DNA of 64,000 bases, taken from contig CP064997.1 of the NCBI GenBank assembly GCA_016700055.1, positions 2,232,001 through 2,296,000 on the forward strand. The letters run 5' to 3'. Numbering within the stretch: the stretch's first letter is position 1; each line of letters opens with the position of its first letter. Below are positions 7,455-16,497 of the stretch, piece after piece. The translations under genes were made by a program, and so were the position numbers. Origin of the DNA: Actinomycetota bacterium. GTDB taxonomy: Bacteria; Actinomycetota; Acidimicrobiia; Acidimicrobiales; Ilumatobacteraceae. The notes under the pieces were generated by a model. That model was not told where the DNA came from and did no database searches. It saw nothing but the letters and a program-made list of their open reading frames with translations.

Positions 7455-8400
7455 CCGGGCGGCGGTTGCGCCGGGCGAACCACACCACGGCTGCCACCAG
7501 CAGCCCGGTGACGAGGAACGGCCCGGCCAGCGCCAGCGCCACAGCGGCTGTGGCGAACATGCCGGCGAACGCCGACCAGCCGTCGGCCAGGGCTTCGACG
7601 ACCGTCGGCCGCGGGTCCTCGAAGGTCGTCGAGAGAGCGGCGATGCCCTCTGCCGAGGTCGACAGCTCGATCGTCAGGGTGGACATCGCCACCTGGTCGT
7701 CGAGCACGCGCTGCGAGCCGAGCAGGGATTCGAGGTCGGCCTCGCGCCGGGTCAGCTCACCCTCCACCCGCACCACGTCCTCGATGTCGACCGCTTCGGC
7801 GAGCAATGCCCGTACCCGCTCGACGCTCGCCCGCGCGGTGGCGATGCGGCTGTCGAGGTCGACGAGCTGTTCGGTGACATCGATCGACTCCTGGGTGCGG
7901 CTGAGCAGGGTGCCCACACCCCCGAGGTCGGCGATCGTCGCTTCCAGCTCCTCGGGTGGCAGCCTCACCACCAGCATCGCCCGCGCGTGCTCGGGGTCGC
8001 CCATCTGCAGGTCCACGTCGAACACCGCGCCGCCGCGGGCGGTGACGATGGCGGAGATCTGGTCGACGGCTGCGGGCACGTCGGGCACCTCGATGCCGGC
8101 GCTGCCGGTGACGACGATCGAGCGTCCCAGCCCCGCGATGCCGGCGGGCAGTGCGAACGCATCCGCTTCTCCCTCGCTCGCCGGTTGTCCGCTGGCCAAG
8201 TCGCCCGTCGATGCGTCAGCGTCCGCGGTGTCACTGCCCGCAGCGGAATAGCTCTCGCTGCGCTGCAGGTCGGCGGGAGCGGTCAACTCCGCAGACGAGT
8301 CGTCGTCGCCCCCTGCGCACGCGACCAGCGCGAACGCCACAGCGGCCACGACGGCGGCGCCTGCCAGTTGGATGGTGCGGGACCGTCGGGTTGTCGTCAT
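7414..8400 (-). CDS. DUF4349 lipoprotein with C-terminal membrane helix
   Basis: This 328-residue protein starts M-T-T-T-R-R-S-R-T at 8400 with a basic, hydrophobic signal ending in a lipobox A-L-V-A-C (Cys28). A Ser/Ala/Asp-rich linker follows, then a DUF4349 domain. That domain has two alpha/beta halves around a long coiled-coil segment (about residues 165-225, D-L-D-S-R-I-A-T-A-R-A-S-V-E-R-V). A C-terminal transmembrane helix at about 285-315 ends in R-R-N-R-R. The function of DUF4349 is unknown; the design suggests an envelope protein fixed at both ends. The open frame extends upstream to 8628, but the signal sequence decides this start. Divergent from sdhC. Confidence 0.82.
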   Translation of the reverse strand: MTTTRRSRTIQLAGAAVVAAVAFALVACAGGDDDSSAELTAPADLQRSESYSAAGSDTADADASTGDLASGQPASEGEADAFALPAGIAGLGRSIVVTGSAGIEVPDVPAAVDQISAIVTARGGAVFDVDLQMGDPEHARAMLVVRLPPEELEATIADLGGVGTLLSRTQESIDVTEQLVDLDSRIATARASVERVRALLAEAVDIEDVVRVEGELTRREADLESLLGSQRVLDDQVAMSTLTIELSTSAEGIAALSTTFEDPRPTVVEALADGWSAFAGMFATAAVALALAGPFLVTGLLVAAVVWFARRNRRPVRQATSAAGPGAG

Positions 8401-8563
8401 GGGAGTCCGACGACGGGCGCGGAGTGCCGGTTCCCGGACGCGGCGGAGCGGATTCCGGGACGCGCGACCTGCAGGGCTAGCGTCGGGAGCGCTCGGCAAG
8501 CCGGACGCTATGGCGGGTGTTCGAACCCACGCGGCGACCGCAGCAGAAAGGCGCGACATCGAC

Positions 8564-9328
8564 ATGGCGCAGACGGCGACGACGCGTGGACCCGTGGGTG
8601 GCTCGGCCGTCGGGCGGGACACCCGCAAGAGGAAGCCGTTCCTGCTCGACCTCTACTCGACGGCGGTCGGCAAGAAGTACGTGATGGCGATCACCGGATT
8701 GATCGGCATCGGGTTCGTGGTCGTCCACATGATCGGCAACCTGAAGATGTACCTCGGGCAGGAGGACCTCGACCACTACGGCGAGTTCCTGCGCGAGCTG
8801 CTCGTGCCGATCCTGCCGCGCACCGTCGCCCTGTGGCTGCTGCGCTTCGTCCTCATCGCCGCAGTGGTGTTGCACGTCCATGCCGCGGTGACCCTCACTC
8901 GCTTGAACCACAAGGCTCGCCCGGTTAAGTACCAGAGCGAGCGTGACTACCAGGTGGCCAACTTCGCGAGCCGCAGCATGCGCCTCACCGGCGTCGTCGT
9001 CGTGCTGTTCTTGCTGTGGCACCTCGCGGACTTCACCTGGGGCACGACGAACGGCATCGGCGCCGACGGCGAGTTCGTGCGCGGCGCGGTGTACGACAAC
9101 GTCGTGCGCAGCTTCGAGCGCGTGCCGGTGGCACTGTTCTACGTGCTGGCCAACATCGCGCTCGGCGTGCACCTGTTCCACGGCACGTGGAGCCTGTTCC
9201 AGTCGCTCGGGTGGAACAACCCGCGCTTCAACGGCTGGCGGCGCGGCCTGGCTGCCGGTGTGGCCGGACTCGTCGTCGTCGGCAACGTGTCGTTCCCCCT
9301 CGCCGTGCTGGCCGGCGTCGTCGGCTGA
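8564..9328 (+). CDS. sdhC: Succinate dehydrogenase cytochrome b subunit (type B, five helices)
   Basis: A 254-residue membrane anchor with five hydrophobic helices (about residues 39-57, 83-105, 129-146, 175-196, 226-246). Histidines suited to ligate two b haems lie in V-V-H-M-I-G-N, V-L-H-V-H-A-A, L-L-W-H-L-A-D-F-T-W-G and V-H-L-F-H-G-T-W. A single large SdhC without SdhD is the Bacillus/Wolinella (type B) arrangement, which passes electrons to or from menaquinone. ATG 8564 is chosen because the family starts just before R-K-R-K-P-F-L-L-D-L-Y; GAAAGG lies 12 nt upstream. First gene of sdhCAB. Confidence 0.93.
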   Translation: MAQTATTRGPVGGSAVGRDTRKRKPFLLDLYSTAVGKKYVMAITGLIGIGFVVVHMIGNLKMYLGQEDLDHYGEFLRELLVPILPRTVALWLLRFVLIAAVVLHVHAAVTLTRLNHKARPVKYQSERDYQVANFASRSMRLTGVVVVLFLLWHLADFTWGTTNGIGADGEFVRGAVYDNVVRSFERVPVALFYVLANIALGVHLFHGTWSLFQSLGWNNPRFNGWRRGLAAGVAGLVVVGNVSFPLAVLAGVVG

Positions 9329-9341
9329 AGGAGCTCTCGTC

Positions 9342-11264
9342 ATGTCGATCTCGCTCGAGTCCAAGATCCCCGCCGGGCCGGTGGAGGACATGTGGGACAC
9401 GTATAAGCAGGATGTGAAGCTCGTCAACCCGAACAACAAGCGCAAGTTCAAGGTGATCGTCATCGGCACCGGCCTCGCCGGAGCCTCGGCGGCGGCCACT
9501 CTCGCCGAGCTCGGGTACCAGGTGGAGGCGTTCACGTTCCACGACTCGCCGCGGCGAGCGCATTCGATCGCCGCGCAGGGCGGGATCAACGCGGCGAAGA
9601 ACTACCGCGGCGACGGCGACAGCATCCACCGCCTGTTCTACGACACGGTGAAGGGCGGCGACTTCCGCAGTCGCGAGGGCAACGTCTACCGCCTGGCCCA
9701 GGTGTCGGTCGACATCATCGACCAGTGCGTCGCGCAGGGAGTGCCCTTCGCCCGGGAGTACGGCGGTCTGCTCGACAACCGCAGCTTCGGCGGGGCGCAG
9801 GTGAGCCGCACGTTCTACGCGAGGGGCCAGACCGGCCAGCAGTTGCTCCTCGGCGCCTACCAGCAGCTCGCCCGCCAGGTCGGGCTCGGCACGGTGAAGT
9901 TGTGGAACCGGGTCGAGCTGGTCGACGTGGTGGTCGTCGACGGCCGCTGCGCGGGCATCGTCACCCGCGACCTGATGAACGGCGAGGTGGCTTCGCACGC
10001 CGCACATGCGGTGGTGCTCGCCACCGGCGGCTACGGGAACGTCTTCTTCCTCTCCACCAACGCGATGGCGTGCAACGTCACCGCGGCGTGGCGGGCGCAC
10101 CGCAAGGGCGCGCTGTTCGCGAACCCGTGCTACACCCAGATCCACCCCACCTGCATCCCCCAGTCCGACGAGTTCCAGTCGAAGCTGACGCTGATGTCGG
10201 AGTCGCTGCGCAACGACGGGCGGGTGTGGGTGCCCTCACAGGTGGGCGACACGAGGGCCGCCGACCAGATCCCCGAGGGGGAGCGCGACTACTACCTGGA
10301 GCGGCTCTACCCCTCGTTCGGCAACCTCGCCCCGCGTGACATCTCCTCGCGCGCGGCCAAGCGGGCGGTCGACTCGGGCCGCGGCGTCGGGCCTCTGCAG
10401 AACGGTGTCTACCTCGACTTCTCCGACGCCATCGGCCGCCTCGGCCAGCCGGTCATCGCCGAGCGGTACGGGAACCTGTTCGAGATGTACGAGCGCATCA
10501 CCGGCGAGAACCCTTACGACGTGCCGATGCGCATCTACCCCGCTTCGCACTACACGATGGGCGGGCTGTGGGTCGACTACGAGCTGATGACCAACGTGCC
10601 CGGCCTCTACGCGGCCGGCGAGGCGAACTTCTCGGACCACGGCGCGAACCGCCTCGGCGCCTCCGCGCTCATGCAGGGTCTCGCCGACGGCTACTTCGTG
10701 CTGCCGTACACGATCGGCAACTACCTCGCGCCGATGCTCAACCAGGCGATCCCGGGCACCGATCACCCCGAGTTCCGTGCCGCCGAGCAGGCGGCGCGCG
10801 ACCGGTACCAGCGCTACCTCGACATGAATGGCAAGCGCTCGCCGGACTGGTTCCATCGTGAGCTCGGCAAGATCATCTGGGACAACTGCGGGATGGAGCG
10901 CACCGCGCAAGGCCTGCAGAAGGCGCTCGCCGAACTGCCTGCGCTGTACGAGGAGTTCTGCCAGGACTTGCGCGTCACCGGTGGCGGCGACACCACCAAC
11001 CAGACGCTCGAGAAGGCAGGGCGTGTCGACGACTTCTTCCAGCTGGGGATGCTGATGTGCCGCGACGCCCTCGAGCGTGAGGAGAGCTGTGGCGGCCACT
11101 TCCGCGCCGAGTACCAGACCGACGAAGGCGAGGCGCTGCGCGACGACGAGCGCTTCGCCCACGTCGCCGCATGGGAGTGGACCGGTGACCCGATGAACGC
11201 CGTCCGCCACGTCGAACAGCTCGAATTCGAGACCGTCCACCTCGCCACCCGGAGCTACAAGTGA
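9342..11264 (+). CDS. sdhA: Succinate dehydrogenase/fumarate reductase flavoprotein subunit
   Basis: A 640-residue catalytic subunit that interconverts succinate and fumarate in the TCA cycle at the inner face of the membrane. The FAD dinucleotide loop is G-T-G-L-A-G-A-S (residues 42-49). His74 in R-R-A-H-S-I-A-A-Q-G-G is the expected covalent FAD attachment site. The capping and active-site segments (S-H-Y-T-M-G-G-L-W-V, G-A-N-R-L-G-A-S-A-L) are intact. A strong Shine-Dalgarno GAAGGAG lies at 9327-9333, overlapping the sdhC stop and 8 nt before the ATG. Its 3' end overlaps sdhB by four bases (GTGA). The length is typical of the long type B form. Confidence 0.95.
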   Translation: MSISLESKIPAGPVEDMWDTYKQDVKLVNPNNKRKFKVIVIGTGLAGASAAATLAELGYQVEAFTFHDSPRRAHSIAAQGGINAAKNYRGDGDSIHRLFYDTVKGGDFRSREGNVYRLAQVSVDIIDQCVAQGVPFAREYGGLLDNRSFGGAQVSRTFYARGQTGQQLLLGAYQQLARQVGLGTVKLWNRVELVDVVVVDGRCAGIVTRDLMNGEVASHAAHAVVLATGGYGNVFFLSTNAMACNVTAAWRAHRKGALFANPCYTQIHPTCIPQSDEFQSKLTLMSESLRNDGRVWVPSQVGDTRAADQIPEGERDYYLERLYPSFGNLAPRDISSRAAKRAVDSGRGVGPLQNGVYLDFSDAIGRLGQPVIAERYGNLFEMYERITGENPYDVPMRIYPASHYTMGGLWVDYELMTNVPGLYAAGEANFSDHGANRLGASALMQGLADGYFVLPYTIGNYLAPMLNQAIPGTDHPEFRAAEQAARDRYQRYLDMNGKRSPDWFHRELGKIIWDNCGMERTAQGLQKALAELPALYEEFCQDLRVTGGGDTTNQTLEKAGRVDDFFQLGMLMCRDALEREESCGGHFRAEYQTDEGEALRDDERFAHVAAWEWTGDPMNAVRHVEQLEFETVHLATRSYK

Positions 11265-12034
11265 GCACGCTGAACAACCTCACCCTCACCATCTGGCGCC
11301 AGGCCGGCCCGGACGACTCCGGCCGCTTCGAGAGCTACCGCATCGACTCGATCAGCGACGAGGCGTCGTTCCTCGAGCTGCTCGACATCTTGAACGAGCA
11401 GCTCATCGAAGAGGGCAAGGAGGCGATCACCTTCGACCACGACTGCCGCGAAGGCATCTGCGGCACGTGCTCGTTGATGATCGACGGCCAGGCCCACGGC
11501 CCCCAGCGCGGCACAGCCACCTGCCAGCTGCACATGCGCAAGTTCGCGAGCGGTGACACGATCGTCGTCGAACCGTGGCGCGCGTCGGCGTTCCCCATCG
11601 TCAGGGACCTGATGGTCGACCGCGGTGCATTCGACCGCATCGTCGAGGCGGGCGGGTTCATCACCGCCCCTACCGGTGGCGCGCCCGACGCGAACCTGAT
11701 CCCGATCCCAAAGCCCGTCGCCGACGCGTCGATGGACGCCGCGGAGTGCATCGGCTGCGGCGCGTGCGTGGCGGCATGCCCGAACGGGGCGGCGAACCTG
11801 TTCACCGCGGCCAAGATCGCCCACCTCAACCTGCTACCGCAGGGGCAGGCGGAGCGCTACCGCCGCGTCGAGGCGATGGTCGAGACGATGGACGAGCACT
11901 TCGGCTCGTGCACGAACCACGGCGAGTGCGAGGCCGCGTGCCCGAAGAGCATCTCGATCGACGTGATCGCGCTGATGAACGCGGACTACCTGAAGGCCAA
12001 GTTCAAGAACCGCAAGACCCTGTCCCGCTCGTAG
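11261..12034 (+). CDS. sdhB: Succinate dehydrogenase iron-sulfur subunit
   Basis: A 257-residue electron-transfer subunit linking SdhA flavin to SdhC haems. The [2Fe-2S] ligands are Cys62, Cys67, Cys70 and Cys88 (C-R-E-G-I-C-G-T-C and T-C-Q-L). The [4Fe-4S] motif C-I-G-C-G-A-C...C-P begins near residue 164, and a third cluster motif C-T-N-H-G-E-C-E-A-A-C-P-K lies near 214. All cysteines are present, so the protein should be functional. GTG 11261 sits in the sdhA stop. The convergent GH2 gene ends only 3 nt beyond the stop, with no hairpin between. Confidence 0.95.
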   Translation: MSTLNNLTLTIWRQAGPDDSGRFESYRIDSISDEASFLELLDILNEQLIEEGKEAITFDHDCREGICGTCSLMIDGQAHGPQRGTATCQLHMRKFASGDTIVVEPWRASAFPIVRDLMVDRGAFDRIVEAGGFITAPTGGAPDANLIPIPKPVADASMDAAECIGCGACVAACPNGAANLFTAAKIAHLNLLPQGQAERYRRVEAMVETMDEHFGSCTNHGECEAACPKSISIDVIALMNADYLKAKFKNRKTLSRS

Positions 12035-12037
12035 ACC

Positions 12038-14164
12038 TCAGTCCGCCCGACGGGTGATCGTGCAGTGGTCGCGGTTGGTGGCCACGACGTCGCCGGCGAC
12101 GAGCGTCAGATCGAGCACCAGCGGGCCTTCGACGTCGGGCACGACGTGCTTGACCGTACCGACGCGAACGCAGTCGTCGGCTCCGATGTCGCCTTGCCAT
12201 TGCCAGTGCTGCGTTCCCCCCGGCCAGTTGAGCGTCGCGGTGACGACGGCATCCGTGAGGGGGGAGCGCAGGTCGCTCACGACGTGCACGTCGAGCGCCA
12301 GCGCGTCGTCGGGCCGGCATTCGACGGGGAGGCGGTCGGCGACGACGATCACAGGCGCGCAGGCCTCGGCCAGGGCGTGGAACGCCTGCTTCGGCTGGCG
12401 TTCGTGGTCGAGCATGCTGCACGACACCATCGGCTCGGCGTCGTTCAGCATGTACACGCAGAACCCACCCGTCGGGCGGTACTTGAGGCGCCGCAGCGTC
12501 TCGACATGGTGCTTGACGAGCTTGGCCTGGTACTCCTGCGACGCCTGCTGCCACGACGCGAAGGTGTCGTGCTCGGCGGGGGGTACGTACCGGGAGAACA
12601 GCTCGGCCTGCATGCCGTAGCGGGTGGCGAGGTGTACCCAGTCGAGGTGCGGCCACTGCCGTGGTTCCATGAACGACGCCTCGGTCGGCACCGCCTGCGC
12701 GCCGAACTCGCTGACGAAGCGCACGAGGCGCGGCACGGTGGCCGCGAACCCGGGCAGATCTCGCTCGTCCCCGTGGAACCAACCGAAGTAGAGGTGGCTA
12801 TCGGTGCCGTCGAGCTGGGGCAGGTGGGGTAACACGCCGCTGTGAGCGACGACCGGTCGGGTGTCGTCGGAGCGCTCGAACGTCCGCTTCACCCATCGGT
12901 CGAGCACGCTCTTGTTCCAGGTGGGTAGCTGGTTGGCGGCGGCCAGGGTGACGACGAGCTTGCCGGTGTCGAGGGGTTCGCCGGGTTGGAGGTCGAGGCG
13001 AAACGGCTCGTTGTGCCCGCACCACACCGCGATCGACGGGTGGTGGCCGAGCGAGTACACCGCTTCCTCCGCCTGGCGCACCGCTTGCCGGCGCACCTGA
13101 CGGGCGTAGCCCCACTGCAAGGGGAAGTCCTGCCACACGAGCATGCCGGCCTCGTCGGCGGCGTCGTACAGCTCGGGGCGGCTGATGTGCGCGTGCACGC
13201 GCACCATGTCGAGTCCCGCGTCGCGGGCGAGGCCGATGTCGCGGCGCAGCTCCTCGGCCGAGGCGTCGGCGAGCGCGGTCCGGGTGGGGGCGAGGTTCGC
13301 GCCCTTCACGAAGAGCTGCTCGCCGTTGACCGACAGCTTCCAACCCTGCATCGCCACTTCGCGCAGCCCCGTGCGCAGCTCCAGACGGTGGCTCGGTTGA
13401 CCGTCGACCAGCACCTCGACGGCGACGTCGGTGAGCTGTGGCTCCCCGAGGGCCCATGGCCACCACAGCCGCGGGTGCTCGACGTCGACGGTCCAGTCGT
13501 GGTCGTTCACGCCATGGGCGAGTGTGCGCTCGTCGGCGTGCACGAGCTGGCCGTCGACCCACGTCATCAGGCGTACCGAGCGGGCAGTCTCGCTGTCGAA
13601 GCGGGCGTGCAGGCGCAGGTGCGCTCGTGATTCGTCGGCGTCGCGGCACAGCACGCGCAGGCGATCGATGCGCACCGCTCCGGTGGACTCGATCCGCACC
13701 GGTCGCCAGATGCCGCCGGGGTTCCACCCCGGCCGGATGCAGTCCCAGTGCTGGAATACACCGGTGATGTTGCGCTTCGCGCGTTTGTCGGTCTGTGGCG
13801 AGCACGTCACCTCTACGGCGAGGGCGTGTTCGCTCCCCAGGCGGCACAGCGCGGTCACGTCGTAGGCGTGGGGCACGAAGTACCCCTCCGGGTCGCCGAG
13901 ATAGGCGCCATCGAGCCACACGTCGCCCTGGTAGAAGATCCCGTCGAGCACCACCCAGCGACGCTCGCCCGGCTCGGGCACGGGCTGCTCGAAGCTCGTG
14001 CGGTAGAGCATCGGTCCGTCGCTTTCGGCGAACGCGGGGACGGAGCGCCAGTGCCCGGGGACCGGTACGCGCTCCCACCCGTCGTCGTTCACGTCGAGGC
14101 CGATCGCCGAGCGGCGGAGCTCGTCGTCGGCTGGCGCTGCCCGCCAGGTGCCCGACAGATCCAT
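12038..14164 (-). CDS. Glycoside hydrolase family 2 protein (beta-mannosidase/beta-galactosidase-like)
   Basis: A 708-residue enzyme with the GH2 order: N-terminal sugar-binding jelly roll (D-L-S-G-T-W-R at the start, W-L-D-G-A-Y-L-G-D near 83-91), an immunoglobulin-like domain, then the TIM barrel. The acid/base is in W-C-G-H-N-E (Glu about 385) and the nucleophile in S-E-F-G (Glu about 486), so catalysis should be intact. W-C-G-H-N-E resembles the W-x-G-N-N-E of beta-mannosidases, hence that leaning. No signal peptide is seen, so it probably acts in the cytoplasm on imported oligosaccharides. The start at 14164 is fixed by a -10 (TACCCT, minus strand, 14171-14176) 6 nt upstream. Confidence 0.87.
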   Translation of the reverse strand: MDLSGTWRAAPADDELRRSAIGLDVNDDGWERVPVPGHWRSVPAFAESDGPMLYRTSFEQPVPEPGERRWVVLDGIFYQGDVWLDGAYLGDPEGYFVPHAYDVTALCRLGSEHALAVEVTCSPQTDKRAKRNITGVFQHWDCIRPGWNPGGIWRPVRIESTGAVRIDRLRVLCRDADESRAHLRLHARFDSETARSVRLMTWVDGQLVHADERTLAHGVNDHDWTVDVEHPRLWWPWALGEPQLTDVAVEVLVDGQPSHRLELRTGLREVAMQGWKLSVNGEQLFVKGANLAPTRTALADASAEELRRDIGLARDAGLDMVRVHAHISRPELYDAADEAGMLVWQDFPLQWGYARQVRRQAVRQAEEAVYSLGHHPSIAVWCGHNEPFRLDLQPGEPLDTGKLVVTLAAANQLPTWNKSVLDRWVKRTFERSDDTRPVVAHSGVLPHLPQLDGTDSHLYFGWFHGDERDLPGFAATVPRLVRFVSEFGAQAVPTEASFMEPRQWPHLDWVHLATRYGMQAELFSRYVPPAEHDTFASWQQASQEYQAKLVKHHVETLRRLKYRPTGGFCVYMLNDAEPMVSCSMLDHERQPKQAFHALAEACAPVIVVADRLPVECRPDDALALDVHVVSDLRSPLTDAVVTATLNWPGGTQHWQWQGDIGADDCVRVGTVKHVVPDVEGPLVLDLTLVAGDVVATNRDHCTITRRAD

Positions 14165-14220
14165 CGGGGCAGGGTAACCGGACGAGGGTCGCACCCCGGT
14201 GGCCGCAGTACGGTGCCCGG
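14165..14220. promoter_or_regulatory. Divergent leaderless promoters for the GH2 and TauE/SafE genes
   Basis: The 56-bp gap carries a -10 hexamer for each gene. TACCCT on the minus strand (14171-14176) is 6 nt before the GH2 ATG, and TACGGT on the plus strand (14209-14214) is 6 nt before the TauE GTG. The two -10s are 32 bp apart, so polymerases would compete. No convincing -35 is seen for either. Confidence 0.45.
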
Positions 14221-14994
14221 GTGCGTACGCTCCTCGTCGGCCTCGCCGCGGGATTCCTGTCCGGGGTGTTCGGCGTCGGTGGCGGGATCCTCGTCGTGCC
14301 GGCATTGGTGTACCTGCTCGGCATGGACCAGCGCCTCGCGCACGGCACGAGCTTGGCCGCCGTGTTGCCGATCTCCGCGGCGAGCCTCGTCGGCTACGCG
14401 ATCGCCGGCAACGTCGACTGGCCGGTGGCGGCTCTCCTCGCGAGTGGCGCGGTGGTCGGTGCGCTGATCGGCACACGCCTGCTCCACGTGCTGCCCCACC
14501 GCGCTCTCGCCCTCGTGTTCGCGATCGTCCTGATTGCCACCGCGATTCGCCTGTTCATCCCCACCGAGGCATCCGGGCGGGCGAGTCTGACGGTGCTCGG
14601 GGCGATCGCCCTCATCGGCGTGGGCGTGCTCACCGGCATCCTCGCCGGACTGCTCGGCGTCGGCGGTGGAGTGATCATGGTTCCGGTGATGATCGCGGTC
14701 ATCGGCATCGCCCCCGTCGTCGCCAAGGGGACCTCGGTGGCGGTGATCATCCCGACGGCGCTGATGGGCACCTGGCGCAACCGCTCGAACGACAACACCG
14801 ACTTGCGGGTGGCGGCCACCGTCGGCGCGTCCGGCGTCGTGTCGGCGCTCGCCGGAACGTACGTCTCGCGGAACCTCGACGACACGGTGTCGAACGTCCT
14901 CTTCGCCACGCTGGTCCTGTTCGTGGCGGCGCGCATGCTGGTCGACCTACGAAAGCCGCCCGCGCCGGATGTGGACGGGTTCAACCTCGATTAG
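14221..14994 (+). CDS. TauE/SafE family sulfite-exporter-like membrane protein
   Basis: A 257-residue polytopic protein with about eight helices in two homologous halves, each opening with the family signature: G-F-L-S-G-V-F-G-V-G-G-G near residues 11-22 and G-I-L-A-G-L-L-G-V-G-G-G near residues 140-151. TauE/SafE proteins are predicted anion transporters, with cases for sulfite, sulfoacetate and other organosulfur anions; the substrate here cannot be inferred. The GTG at 14221 is chosen because the first helix starts right after it and a -10 lies 6 nt upstream. Inverted repeats follow the stop. Confidence 0.88.
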   Translation: MRTLLVGLAAGFLSGVFGVGGGILVVPALVYLLGMDQRLAHGTSLAAVLPISAASLVGYAIAGNVDWPVAALLASGAVVGALIGTRLLHVLPHRALALVFAIVLIATAIRLFIPTEASGRASLTVLGAIALIGVGVLTGILAGLLGVGGGVIMVPVMIAVIGIAPVVAKGTSVAVIIPTALMGTWRNRSNDNTDLRVAATVGASGVVSALAGTYVSRNLDDTVSNVLFATLVLFVAARMLVDLRKPPAPDVDGFNLD

Positions 14995-15029
14995 CCGCGT
15001 CGTAGGTCGACCTGCCCGTAACCCGCGGG

Positions 15030-15060
15030 CTCCCCGTCACCGCCGTGGGGAGTCGGCGGT
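15030..15060 (+). terminator. Overlapping short inverted repeats after the TauE/SafE gene
   Basis: CTCCCC (15030-15035) pairs with GGGGAG (15047-15052), and ACCGCC (15039-15044) with GGCGGT (15055-15060). The two 6-bp stems overlap and are mutually exclusive. There is no T-run, so this is a weak terminator candidate; it directly precedes the -10 of the ATPase gene. Confidence 0.3.
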
Positions 15061-15071
15061 AGGGTCGGTCC

Positions 15072-16487
15072 ATGGCGCAGCGAACGCATCCGTCACCGGC
15101 CACACTCGGCCAGCTGATCGAGTCCGGCTGGCGTTCGGCGCCGGTCAAGGAGGAGATCCGCCGCAACGCCGTGGCCAAGATCGCCGCCGGCGAGCCCCTC
15201 TTCGAGGGTGTCATGGGCTACGAGCACACGGTGATGCCTCAGCTCGAGAACGCGCTGCTCGCCGGTCACGATGTGATCTTCCTCGGCGAGCGCGGTCAGG
15301 CGAAGACGCGCATGATCCGCTCTCTCACCGGCTTGCTCGACGAGTGGATGCCGATCATCGCCGGCAGCGAGATCAACGACGACCCGTCTCATCCGGTGTC
15401 CCGCCACGCCCGCGACCTCGTCGCCGACCGCGGTGACGACACCCCGATCGAATGGGTGCACCGCTCCACTCGCTACGGCGAGAAGCTGGCCACGCCGGAC
15501 ACCTCCATCGCCGACCTGATCGGCGAGGTCGACCCGATCAAGGTCGCCGAGGGCCGCTACCTGTCCGACGAGCTGACGCTGCACTACGGCCTCGTGCCGC
15601 GCACCAACCGGGGCATCTTCGCGATCAACGAGCTGCCCGACCTCGCCGAGCGCATCCAGGTCGGCATGCTGAACGTGCTCGAAGAGCGCGACGTGCAGAT
15701 CCGCGGCTACAAGATCAGCCTGCCCCTCGACGTGATGCTCGTCGCCTCGGCCAATCCCGAGGACTACACCAATCGCGGCCGCATCATCACTCCGCTGAAG
15801 GACCGCTTCGGCAGCCAGATCCGCACGCACTACCCCCTCGACGTCCCGGTCGAGGTGGCGATCATGCGCCAGGAGGCGAGGCAGGGCGACGTCGGCGGGG
15901 TGACCGTCTCGATGCCGTCCTACATGGAAGACGTCGTGGCCACCTTCAGCCAGCTCGCCCGGGCGAGCAGCCACGTCAACCAGCGCAGTGGGGTCAGCGT
16001 GCGCCTCAGCGTCAGCAACCTGGAGGTGCTCGCGGCGAACGCACTGCGCCGCGGCCTGCGGGCGGGCGAGGTGTCGGTTGTGCCACGCGTCTGCGACCTC
16101 GACGCCTTGGCCGCGTCGACGAGCGGCAAGGTCGAGATCGAGTCGCTCGAAGAGGGTCGCGAGGGCGCGATCTTGGAGAACCTCGTGAAGGGCGCGGTGC
16201 TGACCGTGTACAAGGAACGGGTCAGCCCCGAGACCGTGCGCGACGTGGTCGCCGCGTTCGAAGACGGTGTCGTCGCGCACACGGGAGAAGACGTGCCCTC
16301 GCCGGAAGAGGCCCGCACCGTGGAGCAGGTGCCGGCGCTGCGTGCACCCGTGCTCGCCCTGACGGGCGGTGACGAGTCGCCGGCCGCGGTCGCCGCCGCG
16401 GTCGAGTTCGTGCTCGAGGGGCTGCACCTGTCCAAGCGGCTCAACAAAGACGCGTCGGGCGCTCGCGCCACCTACCGCAAGCGCTGA
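15072..16487 (+). CDS. AAA+ ATPase of the chelatase/MoxR class
   Basis: A 471-residue ATPase resembling the ChlI subunit of magnesium chelatase and the MoxR group. The P-loop is atypical: G-E-R-G-Q-A-K-T (residues 76-83) has Ala where the second Gly usually stands. The Walker B segment reads G-I-F-A-I-N-E-L-P, with Asn-Glu rather than Asp-Glu. A sensor Asn lies in A-S-A-N-P-E-D-Y. The same atypical residues are, to my memory, usual in the subgroup that includes mycobacterial Rv0958. It should act with the VWA protein at 17150 as a remodelling or metal-insertion chaperone. TAGGGT at 15060-15065, 6 nt before the ATG, marks a leaderless start. Confidence 0.85.
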   Translation: MAQRTHPSPATLGQLIESGWRSAPVKEEIRRNAVAKIAAGEPLFEGVMGYEHTVMPQLENALLAGHDVIFLGERGQAKTRMIRSLTGLLDEWMPIIAGSEINDDPSHPVSRHARDLVADRGDDTPIEWVHRSTRYGEKLATPDTSIADLIGEVDPIKVAEGRYLSDELTLHYGLVPRTNRGIFAINELPDLAERIQVGMLNVLEERDVQIRGYKISLPLDVMLVASANPEDYTNRGRIITPLKDRFGSQIRTHYPLDVPVEVAIMRQEARQGDVGGVTVSMPSYMEDVVATFSQLARASSHVNQRSGVSVRLSVSNLEVLAANALRRGLRAGEVSVVPRVCDLDALAASTSGKVEIESLEEGREGAILENLVKGAVLTVYKERVSPETVRDVVAAFEDGVVAHTGEDVPSPEEARTVEQVPALRAPVLALTGGDESPAAVAAAVEFVLEGLHLSKRLNKDASGARATYRKR

Positions 16488-16497
16488 AGTCGCGGGT

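Noticed and set aside
12798..14348. Long minus-strand frame overlapping the GH2 gene
   Set aside because: Arg/Pro-rich shadow of the GH2 gene, whose own frame holds all catalytic motifs.
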